A DNA stretch of 32,447 nt, taken from positions 1-32,447 of the IMG/VR virus record IMGVR_UViG_3300046804_004427; one strand, 5' to 3'. The position numbers were made by a program, and so were the translations under genes. A model generated the notes under the pieces. That model did not search any database, was not told the DNA's origin, and was given only the letters and a program-made list of their open reading frames with translations. Source of the stretch: a virus. Every line of letters starts with the position of its first letter. Position 1 is the first letter of the stretch. Below are positions 15,053-22,805 of the stretch, piece by piece.

Positions 15053-15507
15053 AAGTATTAGATAAATTTACGGAATGGGTAGAATCATTCTGTAAAGAAA
15101 ATGGCATTATAGAATATAAAGATCGTGGTGAGTATGAGCCGATAATAAATATGTCTAGTGAAGATATTATGGCTCTATCAAGCGACGAATGCTTTACTTA
15201 TGCAATTACGCTTATGAACTATGCTGGCATGTTACAGAAAAAATATGATCTAATTAATAGTCAGTATAATTGGTGCATGGAGGCTCTTAACTTTTTATAT
15301 GCAAAATATTGGGATAGATATGATAAGTTTCTACCAGCAGAAGTTAGAAAGAAGTCAATTATTGTAGAAAATTCTTTTGCACAGAGTGTTGAAAAATGTA
15401 GACTCAGACTGTATGCTGGTATGCAGATGTTAGCTGAAACGACCAAAGACATAAAAAAAAGAGTAAACCTACTACAAGATTTAGGCAAGGCGAGGAATTA
15501 TAAATGA
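15016..15507 (+). CDS. Hypothetical helical protein, 163 aa
   Basis: Starts inside the nuclease gene (37-base overlap) with CGAGGAAAAAGA upstream. The sequence is almost wholly helical and acidic in the N-terminal third, with aromatic-rich segments (SQYNWCMEALNFLYAKYWDR) and a final KKRVNLLQDLGKAR helix. No catalytic motif. Its place between recombination and helicase genes suggests a replication accessory role, but nothing more can be said. Confidence 0.6.
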   Translation: MEEFDTTKTESVEVLDKFTEWVESFCKENGIIEYKDRGEYEPIINMSSEDIMALSSDECFTYAITLMNYAGMLQKKYDLINSQYNWCMEALNFLYAKYWDRYDKFLPAEVRKKSIIVENSFAQSVEKCRLRLYAGMQMLAETTKDIKKRVNLLQDLGKARNYK

Positions 15508-16025
15508 CATTACTATCATCCTTAAATAAAATTGTTGATCTGCTTGGAGATGGACTAAATAATAATGATTGGAATTTAATATCAGAAGCATACGAGCTAT
15601 TTACTGGTGAAGTAATAGAAGTTAAAAGCCAAGATCCTTCTGATATGCTTGCAATGATGATGCAAAGGCTAGAAAAGCTTGAAAATACAAAACAGACAAG
15701 CAATAATAAGAAGAAAGATAAGACCAAGCAGGAAGATAAAAAAGAATCTAATTTTTCTGTAGAGTCTAATAGAAAGTCAAGAAAAGTGACTGATAGAAAA
15801 GTAGAGAATAAGTTTGATCGTATGCAAGACATTATAGCGGAGGCTGGTAGGGAAGAAGGATTTGATCGTATCAATGATAATGTTAAGCCATCTGATCGTA
15901 GTCGAAGACCATATCAACCAAAGATGGTGAAATGTTCTGAGTGCAATTCAGATCATGAAGTGCATCCATTATTTGCTAGAGATAATTATACTTGTGATAG
16001 GTGTATTCAGCGACGGGGTGGTTAA
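15504..16025 (+). CDS. Protein with C-terminal zinc ribbon, 173 aa
   Basis: Coupled by ATGA to the previous gene. The N-terminal 60 residues are helical (LLSSLNKIVDLLGDGL), the middle is a long Lys/Glu-rich disordered linker, and the last 35 residues form a zinc ribbon: MVKCSECNSDHEVHPLF ... YTCDRCIQRR (two CxxC knuckles). The TAA overlaps the helicase ATG (TAATG). In phages such proteins often occur beside helicase genes and could act as helicase loader or ssDNA-binding accessory; this is positional inference. Confidence 0.65.
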   Translation: MTLLSSLNKIVDLLGDGLNNNDWNLISEAYELFTGEVIEVKSQDPSDMLAMMMQRLEKLENTKQTSNNKKKDKTKQEDKKESNFSVESNRKSRKVTDRKVENKFDRMQDIIAEAGREEGFDRINDNVKPSDRSRRPYQPKMVKCSECNSDHEVHPLFARDNYTCDRCIQRRGG

Positions 16026-17506
16026 TGTCTAAGATAGAAACAAGCCTTAAGAATATTGCGTCTGAACGGGCGGTACTGGCTGGCCTATTCCAATATGGTC
16101 AGGAAAGCCTGCTTGAAGTAGAATTACTTGTTAATGAAGATAGTTTTACTGTAGACGCAAATAAAGTTCTATACAAGTGCATTCTACATGCATTAAAGGA
16201 TAAGGAGTCTGCTGGATATACAGATATTTTATCTTCTGCTAAAAGCTTGCAACTAGATGAGTATGTAGAAAAGAATGAAGTTCTAAAGCATATGTCTGGG
16301 ATCATGAATACTCCCATTCATATTGACAATGTTCTTGAACATGCTAAGAAACTAAAACGATTAGAGTTTGCCAGAAAGATTCAGTCTGAATTAAGAACAA
16401 TCTATACAGACTTGAATAAAGTCACTGGCGATGAATCTATCACTGAGATATTGTCATTAACAGAAAGTCCAATACAAAATATCTGCCTTTCTTATATTAA
16501 AGAAGATGAGTTATTGCCACAGTCTATTGGCAATGATATCGATGAATACATTAATCATCTACAAGACAATCAAGGTAAATCAATTGGAATTACCACTGGC
16601 TTTGCGGCATTCGATAAGGCAATTGGTGGTGGATTAAGAAGAAAGTGCGTCGATCTTATTGCTGCCCGTCCAAAGACGGGCAAAAGTTGCTTGGCGGATA
16701 ATATGGCACTATACGTTGCTAGTAAACATAAGATTCCTGTCTTAATGCTAGATACGGAAATGAGTAAACAAGATCATATTAATAGATTATTGGCTAATCT
16801 AAGCGAAATAGAGATTAATAAGATTGCTTCTGGAGAGTTTTTCCAGGATGATGAAAAGAAGGATAAAGTTATACAAGGATCGAATCTGCTCAAAGATTTA
16901 CCATATGATTATATTAGCATTGCGGGAAGACCATTTGATGAAACGCTGTCAATTGCTAAAAGATGGCTAATTAAGAATGTTGGTTATGATGAAAATGGTG
17001 TGCTTAATGATTGCCTAATTATTTACGATTATCTGAAACTAATGACATCAGACAGTATAAATAATAACTTAGCAGAATTTCAAGTGCTAGGCTTTCAGAT
17101 TACGGCACTACATAATTTTTGTGTTGAGAATGACTGTCCATGTCTATCGTTTGTGCAGTTAAATAGAGATGGCATCACAAAAGAAACAACAGACGTTGTT
17201 AGCGGCTCAGATAGACTAGTCTGGCTATGTACAAGCTTCTCTATCTTTAAAGATAAAACCGATGAGGAAAGAATCACAGATGGAATTGCATCTGGTAATA
17301 AGAAGCTAATACCTGTTGTATCTAGGCATGGCCCTGGAATAGAAGACGAAGGCTATATTTGCTTGCAAATGGATGGAAAGTATGCTAAGATTAGAGAGAT
17401 CGGAACAATCAGGAGTATCAAGAGAAATGAACACGGTGGCCAACAAGGATTTGCAGATCAAGCAAACGCTGATTCTGAAAATCAAGATGATGAAGAAGAT
17501 TTTTGA
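16025..17506 (+). CDS. dnaB: DnaB-like replicative DNA helicase, 493 aa
   Basis: Start set at ATG 16025 (MSKIETSLKNIASERAVLAG), overlapping the previous TAA; an ATG at 16001 lies inside the previous gene and is not needed. The N-terminal helical domain resembles the DnaB N-domain, and from about residue 187 the RecA-fold core begins: GITTGFAAFDKAIGGG, Walker A ARPKTGKS (214-221), DTEMSKQDH, Walker B LIIYDYLKLM, and the VVSGSDRLVW segment. It should unwind DNA 5'-3' at the fork with the adjoining primase. Length fits DnaB (450-500). The acidic C-terminus overlaps the primase start by 20 bases. Confidence 0.92.
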   Translation: MSKIETSLKNIASERAVLAGLFQYGQESLLEVELLVNEDSFTVDANKVLYKCILHALKDKESAGYTDILSSAKSLQLDEYVEKNEVLKHMSGIMNTPIHIDNVLEHAKKLKRLEFARKIQSELRTIYTDLNKVTGDESITEILSLTESPIQNICLSYIKEDELLPQSIGNDIDEYINHLQDNQGKSIGITTGFAAFDKAIGGGLRRKCVDLIAARPKTGKSCLADNMALYVASKHKIPVLMLDTEMSKQDHINRLLANLSEIEINKIASGEFFQDDEKKDKVIQGSNLLKDLPYDYISIAGRPFDETLSIAKRWLIKNVGYDENGVLNDCLIIYDYLKLMTSDSINNNLAEFQVLGFQITALHNFCVENDCPCLSFVQLNRDGITKETTDVVSGSDRLVWLCTSFSIFKDKTDEERITDGIASGNKKLIPVVSRHGPGIEDEGYICLQMDGKYAKIREIGTIRSIKRNEHGGQQGFADQANADSENQDDEEDF

Positions 17507-18500
17507 AGTTTTAGAATTCTTTGATATTGATGAATATTATGAGTCTAATAATCTAATTATTAGTAAATGCCCAATTCATGATGGCGATAATCCAACAGCT
17601 TTTAATATTAATATAGATGAAGAAAATGAAGAACATTATGGCAAGTGGTTTTGTAATACAAAAAATTGTCATAATGAAAAACCAGGAAAAGATATTCTAT
17701 CTCTTATATGGATGCTACTAGAGAAAAAGCATAATAAGCAAATAAAATTTCCAGAGGTTGTTAAATTTTGTAATAATTTTGCAGCCGATATTCATATAAA
17801 TGAGAATAATCTAATAGCCGCAAAAAGTGATGCTATTGATAAATTATTGAAAATGGAGTCTAAAAAAGCCTCCAAATCTAATGATGTAAAAATCGATAGA
17901 AAGACTGTTAGAAAGTATTTATCATTTCCAGCACAGTTCTATATTGATAGGGGTTTTTCAGCAGAAGTATTAGATATATTTGATATTGGACTATGTACTA
18001 ATCCTAAGAGCCAAATGTATAAAAGAATTGTATTTCCGGTATATGATGAAAATGATGAGTTTATGATTGGCTGTACTGGAAGAACAATATGCAATGATCC
18101 AAGAAAGTGGATTAATCAAAAGGGATTTAACAAATCTAACTTTCTATATAATTATGGAAAAGCAATGGGGCATATCAAGAGGACTCAAACTATAATACTA
18201 GTGGAAGGTCAAGGAGATGTAATAAGGCTTTGGGAGGCCGGTATTCATAATTGCGTTGGCATGTTTGGATCTAAAATAAGCGATGCACAAGAGTTTTTGA
18301 TTCAAAAAACAGGTGCTTCTAATATCATCACAATGACTGATAATGATGATGCGGGACAGGCTTGTGCAAAAGATCTACATAATAGACTAAAGTATTTATT
18401 TAATATATATTCAATTAATATTCCTAAAAAAGACATAGGCGAAATGACGGTTGATGAAATCAACTGTAGTATTAAGCCACAAATTGAAGGACAGTTTTAA
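17487..18500 (+). CDS. dnaG: DnaG-like primase, 337 aa
   Basis: Start at ATG 17487 or 17490 (MMKKIFEVLEFFDID), inside the helicase 3' end; earlier in-frame starts would extend far into the helicase gene. A zinc-binding region (CPIHDGDNPTAFN at 28-40, FCNTKNCH at 55-62) is followed by a TOPRIM-type catalytic domain: IILVEGQGDVIRLW supplies the Glu and MTDNDDAGQACA the DxD pair. GLCTNPKSQMYKRIVFPVYD matches the RNA-polymerase-domain start of DnaG-like primases. The C-terminal helicase-binding domain is short or missing, so helicase contact may differ. It should make RNA primers for the phage fork. Confidence 0.9.
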   Translation: MMKKIFEVLEFFDIDEYYESNNLIISKCPIHDGDNPTAFNINIDEENEEHYGKWFCNTKNCHNEKPGKDILSLIWMLLEKKHNKQIKFPEVVKFCNNFAADIHINENNLIAAKSDAIDKLLKMESKKASKSNDVKIDRKTVRKYLSFPAQFYIDRGFSAEVLDIFDIGLCTNPKSQMYKRIVFPVYDENDEFMIGCTGRTICNDPRKWINQKGFNKSNFLYNYGKAMGHIKRTQTIILVEGQGDVIRLWEAGIHNCVGMFGSKISDAQEFLIQKTGASNIITMTDNDDAGQACAKDLHNRLKYLFNIYSINIPKKDIGEMTVDEINCSIKPQIEGQF

Positions 18501-19291
18501 TGACAAAAATTATAGCTTTATGCGGTAAGAAACAAAGCGGCAAAACTACTCTATCAAACTATCTTCATGGTCATGAGATGAAACGACATGATGTAGTAGA
18601 AAAGTTTTTTATTTCACCAGAAGGTAATTTGGTGGTCAATTGCACCTTTTATGATGACAATGGCAAAGAGTTTGAAGAGATGGGCGTATTAGATCTTCAA
18701 CAAAAGAATGATGAATTTTATCAGTATGCATCCAGAAGAATATGGCCATTAGTTCGATCTTATAATTTTGCAGACTCATTAAAAGAAATATGCGTAATGT
18801 TATTTAATATGCCTCCAGAATGCGTGTATGGCACAGACGAACAAAAGAATCAAGTTCAAGAGCATCTACGCTGGGAAAACATGCCGGGCATTACTGGTCA
18901 ATCTGGGCCAATGACATCTCGCGAATTTATGCAGTTTTTTGGTACAGACGTTATGCGTAAAATGTATGAACCCATTTGGCTAGAAAACTGTATGAGACGA
19001 ATAGAAACTGATAAGCCAGAAATAGCCGTTATTGGAGATTGTAGATTTACTAATGAAATTAAAATGGTTCAAGATAACGGAGGAAAGGTTATTAGATTAA
19101 CTAGATCACTATACAAAAGTGAGCATCAAAGTGAAATTGATGCTGATAACTATGATAAGTTTGATGCGGTTATTGACAATCAAAATCTAAGCATAGATGA
19201 ATCTTGTAATAAGTTTGTATCTATTCTAATAGATATGGGGATTACTAAGAAAATTAGAGAAACTGGTAAATACACGGTTTCAATCAAATGA
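18500..19291 (+). CDS. Deoxynucleoside monophosphate kinase, 263 aa
   Basis: Coupled to the primase by TAATG. A P-loop GKKQSGKTT (residues 9-17) opens the protein. Further phage dNMP-kinase signatures are SREFMQFFGTDVMRKMYEP and IWLENCMRR, then AVIGDCRFTNEI, which in T4-type enzymes forms the DR(F/Y) segment of the lid/base-binding site. It should phosphorylate dNMPs to dNDPs, feeding the nrdAB-made pool. Length matches phage dNMP kinases (about 240 aa) with a ~30-residue insertion near residues 30-60. Confidence 0.88.
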   Translation: MTKIIALCGKKQSGKTTLSNYLHGHEMKRHDVVEKFFISPEGNLVVNCTFYDDNGKEFEEMGVLDLQQKNDEFYQYASRRIWPLVRSYNFADSLKEICVMLFNMPPECVYGTDEQKNQVQEHLRWENMPGITGQSGPMTSREFMQFFGTDVMRKMYEPIWLENCMRRIETDKPEIAVIGDCRFTNEIKMVQDNGGKVIRLTRSLYKSEHQSEIDADNYDKFDAVIDNQNLSIDESCNKFVSILIDMGITKKIRETGKYTVSIK

Positions 19292-20301
19292 TTATATGCT
19301 ACCATAGAAGCTCATCTCTAGGTACATTAGAGATGTGCGAAATGAAATACTTTTTCCAATATGTACTTGGAATGAAAGACAAGACTAATAAAAAGGCTGT
19401 TCTTGGCACTATCTTTCATAGAACAATGCAAGTATTGGCAGACAAGAAAAAAGCCCAGGTCAATAAGCAAAAGTTATTAAAAAATGATGATATTTCCAAT
19501 TTAACTTTTGCACAGTGCGATGATATCGAATATATAACCCGACTATGTTTTGAGTATTATAAAAAGCACGAAGAAGATGTGGGATTAACTAATACTGATT
19601 ATAAAACATGTCTTGGCTGGGTTAATAAAGCATTAGCATATAATAATGGATCTTTAGATCCAAGAAATCAAGATATATACGCTACAGAGCTTTTCTTTGA
19701 TATAGAAATTAAAAAGCCATGGGCAAAATATTCTTATAATATTAATGGTAAAAGTTTCTCTGGATACTTAGCCATCAAAGGCACGATAGATCTTATAGTT
19801 AAAGAAGATTCAGCATATTATCAAGTGCTAGATTATAAGTCTGGAAAAAGATTGAATTGGGCTACTGGTAAAGAGAAAACATATGAGGATTTATGTTCTG
19901 ATAAACAACTTCTATTATATTTTTATGCATTAAAGAACATGTATCCAAAGTATGATTTTTATACTAGTATATTTTATATTAATGATGGAGGAGTATTTGA
20001 TATTGTTTTTTCTGAAGATGATTACGATAAAGCAGAAAAAATGCTTAAAGAAAAGTTTGATCAAATCCGATCTATTGAATTGCCAAGACAGCTATCTAGT
20101 GATCAAAGTCATTGGAAATGTACTAAATTATGTAAATTTGCTGAGCAATTTCCTGGTTCCAAAAAAACTACTTGCCAGCACTTCCATGATATGATAAAAT
20201 CTGATGGCATGGGCACGGTTGTAAACAAGTACGCGGACTTAAATAAGTTTGGACAATATGGTGCTGGTGGAGGAAAATTAGACAATGCTGAGAAATCATA
20301 G
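19288..20301 (+). CDS. RecB/Cas4-family PD-(D/E)XK nuclease with Fe-S cysteines, 337 aa
   Basis: Coupled by ATGA. The nuclease core is visible as H44 (GTIFHRTMQ), D168 (KGTIDLIV), D182-x-K184 (VLDYKSGK) and Q207-Y211 (KQLLLYFYA), the RecB motifs. Four cysteines, one near the N-terminus (C17, LEMCEMKYFF) and three near the C-terminus (C278, C282, C296: KCTKLCKF...TTCQHFH), match the 4Fe-4S cluster arrangement of Cas4, AddB and Dna2. The protein is therefore probably a 5'-3' ssDNA exonuclease used in recombination and end processing. There is no CRISPR array nearby. It overlaps the polymerase start. Confidence 0.88.
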   Translation: MIICYHRSSSLGTLEMCEMKYFFQYVLGMKDKTNKKAVLGTIFHRTMQVLADKKKAQVNKQKLLKNDDISNLTFAQCDDIEYITRLCFEYYKKHEEDVGLTNTDYKTCLGWVNKALAYNNGSLDPRNQDIYATELFFDIEIKKPWAKYSYNINGKSFSGYLAIKGTIDLIVKEDSAYYQVLDYKSGKRLNWATGKEKTYEDLCSDKQLLLYFYALKNMYPKYDFYTSIFYINDGGVFDIVFSEDDYDKAEKMLKEKFDQIRSIELPRQLSSDQSHWKCTKLCKFAEQFPGSKKTTCQHFHDMIKSDGMGTVVNKYADLNKFGQYGAGGGKLDNAEKS

Positions 20302-22132
20302 TCATTACTCGTTATTATTATCTACATCAAGATCTGAGCAGATTACACAAACCTGCAAAGATGCCGGGTATGAATATGCTGGCATTCTAGATATTGCTAC
20401 TATCAGTGGCTGTGTGAATTTTATTCAAGCCTGCAAGAGCAGTGGTGTTAAGCCAATTATTGGTTCTGAAATCATACTTGATGATGGGTCAAGGCTAGCA
20501 TTAATCTGTAGAAATGATGCGGCATGGATAGAGTTACTAAAAATCATATCTATATCTAATAGTCCAGAAAACTATGATGAAACGCCCACTATCAAATTTG
20601 AAGATCTAATTAAGAATATCACATGTCATAACTTTATCTGCATAGATGGTTTTACAATGAGTAAACTATTTACAACGGTAATGCCAGATCATGATTGTAT
20701 TTTTAAATCATTAGATCATGATGGTATTCATGATTGTTTAGTCAATGACTATCTTAATATTGCTAAGAAGCATGTAGAAAACATGCGTTCATATTTTAAG
20801 CATTATTATTTAGAATATAATAGCATAGATCATGACTCTTACCCAATTACTAAGATAATGTCAGATATTATTTCTAGTATTGATCCAGATCAAAGTTTTT
20901 CTATTCCAGACACATCGTCTTATTATCCAGAAAGAAAAGATGCTATAGATCATAGGGTGCTGATATGCACAAAGCTCAAGACTACTATGAAGAAGCTAGA
21001 TCAAAAGATTATAGAAAATAAAGATTTAGATTCTTTAAGATTTATTCGTAGTAGTAACTATTATATTAAGAGTTTAGATTTTTTGAAAGAGCATTATGGC
21101 GAGAAGCCAATTAGTAATTTAATTCATATAACATCATTAATTGAAGATATAAACATTCTATCTAGACCTAAACTCCCAGAATTTGAAACGCCAAATAAAA
21201 CATCAGAAGATGAATATCTAAAACAGCTTTGTAGAGATGGCTGGAAAAATTTAATAGCAAATCGTATTGACAAGTCTAAGCATGAAGTCTATAAAAATAG
21301 AGTACTAAAGGAACTTGAAGTTATCAAGAACGCCAAACTGTCTGGATACTTTCTTATTGTACAAGACTATGTAAATCACTTTAGGAATCAAGGATGCTTA
21401 GTTGGTCCAGCCCGTGGTTCTGGTGGCGGGTCATTAGTCTGCTATTTAACGGGAATTACTCTAATTGATCCTATTGAATATAGTTTACTATTCGAAAGGT
21501 TTTATAATGAGGGCAGAAATACTGAGGATCATGTTTCTCTACCAGATATTGACGTTGACTTCCCACCAGATTATAGAGACTCTGTAATTCAATATCTTAA
21601 AGATAAATATGGAGAATCTAGAGTTTGTCAAATGTTAACATTTGGTAGACTTGCTGGAAGATCAATCTTGAAAGAAGTGCTAAGAGTTAATGAGTCGTGC
21701 AGTTTTGATGAGATGAATATCATAACTGAAAAGATTCCTAATGAAGCGGCCATTTCAGATTTACTAGAAGAAATGGATAATCCTTCAGTAATTAGATGGG
21801 CATTAGAGAATGATAAAAATGCTCTAATTGATTATTGCTGGATTGATGATAATGGCGAGTTGCAAGGAGAATATGCTAAAGTATTTCAGCAAGCCATTAG
21901 AATGGAAGGCATATTTAAGACTCAGGGTAAACATGCCGCTGGCGTTGTTATAGCCTCGCATGATTTAAAAGAGATATGTCCCATGGTAAAGTCATCAAGA
22001 AGTTCAGAACAAATTGCTGGGATGGAAATGGGCGATCTTGAGGCTATTGGATGCGTTAAATTTGATATTTTAGGAGTTAATCTTTTAAAGAAGATCGCAG
22101 AAACCGTACACGAGGTTAATAATGAATTATAG
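20285..22132 (+). CDS. dnaE: DNA polymerase III alpha, N-terminal part (PHP and palm), 615 aa
   Basis: ATG 20285 follows GGAGGA and lies inside the previous gene. Residues 1-~230 are a PHP domain (LRNHSHYSLLLS start), degenerate in later metal ligands. The palm follows: GPARGSGGGSLVCYLTGI, LPDIDVDFPPDYRD with catalytic D421 and D423, CQMLTFGRLAGRS, GKHAAGVVIA, and VKFDILGVNLLKKI with the third catalytic D594. All three metal-binding aspartates of DnaE are thus in this part. It stops at VNNEL, just after the point where E. coli DnaE continues to the fingers. The rest of the polymerase is encoded at 22789-24342, beyond the exonuclease gene. No intein motif is present at the C-terminus. Confidence 0.95.
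   Translation: MLRNHSHYSLLLSTSRSEQITQTCKDAGYEYAGILDIATISGCVNFIQACKSSGVKPIIGSEIILDDGSRLALICRNDAAWIELLKIISISNSPENYDETPTIKFEDLIKNITCHNFICIDGFTMSKLFTTVMPDHDCIFKSLDHDGIHDCLVNDYLNIAKKHVENMRSYFKHYYLEYNSIDHDSYPITKIMSDIISSIDPDQSFSIPDTSSYYPERKDAIDHRVLICTKLKTTMKKLDQKIIENKDLDSLRFIRSSNYYIKSLDFLKEHYGEKPISNLIHITSLIEDINILSRPKLPEFETPNKTSEDEYLKQLCRDGWKNLIANRIDKSKHEVYKNRVLKELEVIKNAKLSGYFLIVQDYVNHFRNQGCLVGPARGSGGGSLVCYLTGITLIDPIEYSLLFERFYNEGRNTEDHVSLPDIDVDFPPDYRDSVIQYLKDKYGESRVCQMLTFGRLAGRSILKEVLRVNESCSFDEMNIITEKIPNEAAISDLLEEMDNPSVIRWALENDKNALIDYCWIDDNGELQGEYAKVFQQAIRMEGIFKTQGKHAAGVVIASHDLKEICPMVKSSRSSEQIAGMEMGDLEAIGCVKFDILGVNLLKKIAETVHEVNNEL
22112..22115 (+). promoter_or_regulatory. Shine-Dalgarno for the exonuclease within the polymerase gene
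   Basis: GAGG sits 6 bases before ATG 22122, within the last codons of the alpha N-part. It indicates that the exonuclease is started separately and is not made by read-through or frameshift. Confidence 0.6.
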
Positions 22133-22805
22133 AGACTTTATTGTTTATGACTTTGAAACCACTAGTGCTAATCCATATACTACGCAGCCAGTGCAAATAG
22201 CGGCTGTAGTTGTTCATGGAAGAAAACTAGAGATTAAAAGTGGCTCTGAATTTCAATCACTAATGAAGCCAGTATTTGATCATGATAAATGTAAAAAGCT
22301 GGGAATAGATCCGCTTGAAGATGGTGCGGTTGCGGTACACGGAAAAACAGAAGAAATATTGAAGTCTGCCCCAAGTATAGAATCTGTTTGGAAAAACTTT
22401 ACAGACTATGTTAATCAGTATAATTTTAAGTCCAGTAATTGGAGTGCCCCAATTTCTGTAGGATATAACATTAAAAACTTTGATTCTATTATAGTAAATA
22501 GACTGTGTTCACAAGCACCATATAAGTTTGGACCAATGGATTCCAAGCGTGGAGAACAAGACTTATTTAATCGCATTCATAGCATAGACATGCTTGACTT
22601 CATGTTTGCTTTATTCGAAAATAACAAAGACGTTAATTCACTATCAGCAGATAATTTAGTTCGCGGATACATGGGATATACACAGGGTAAAGCACACGAT
22701 GCTATGTCAGACGTTATAATGACCGCAGAGCTTTTTTGTCGCACAATGAAAATGCTAAGAACAACAGCATCTAGAAAGAATTTTAAAAATGCATTCACAG
22801 ATTAA
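22122..22805 (+). CDS. DnaQ-like DEDDh 3'-5' exonuclease (proofreading-type), 227 aa
   Basis: The gene lies between the two halves of the polymerase, overlapping the first by 11 bases and the second by 17. The DEDDh motifs are complete: Exo I VYDFETT (D10, E12), Exo II VGYNIKNFDS (D121), and Exo III KAHDAMSDV (H192, D197). It should remove 3' mismatches, i.e. act as an epsilon-like proofreader for the surrounding alpha. A bacterial epsilon-type C-terminal alpha-binding tail is not clear, so contact with alpha may be different. An RNase T-like or ExoI-like function is the alternative. Confidence 0.92.
   Translation: MNYRDFIVYDFETTSANPYTTQPVQIAAVVVHGRKLEIKSGSEFQSLMKPVFDHDKCKKLGIDPLEDGAVAVHGKTEEILKSAPSIESVWKNFTDYVNQYNFKSSNWSAPISVGYNIKNFDSIIVNRLCSQAPYKFGPMDSKRGEQDLFNRIHSIDMLDFMFALFENNKDVNSLSADNLVRGYMGYTQGKAHDAMSDVIMTAELFCRTMKMLRTTASRKNFKNAFTD

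Noticed and set aside
19288-20301. Cas4-like gene as sign of a CRISPR-Cas system
   Set aside because: No repeat-spacer array or other cas gene is present; the gene is embedded in a replication operon.
22540-22580. EQDLF in the exonuclease as a beta-clamp binding motif
   Set aside because: It lacks the leading Gln at the right place and lies within the exonuclease domain, so it is probably a chance match.
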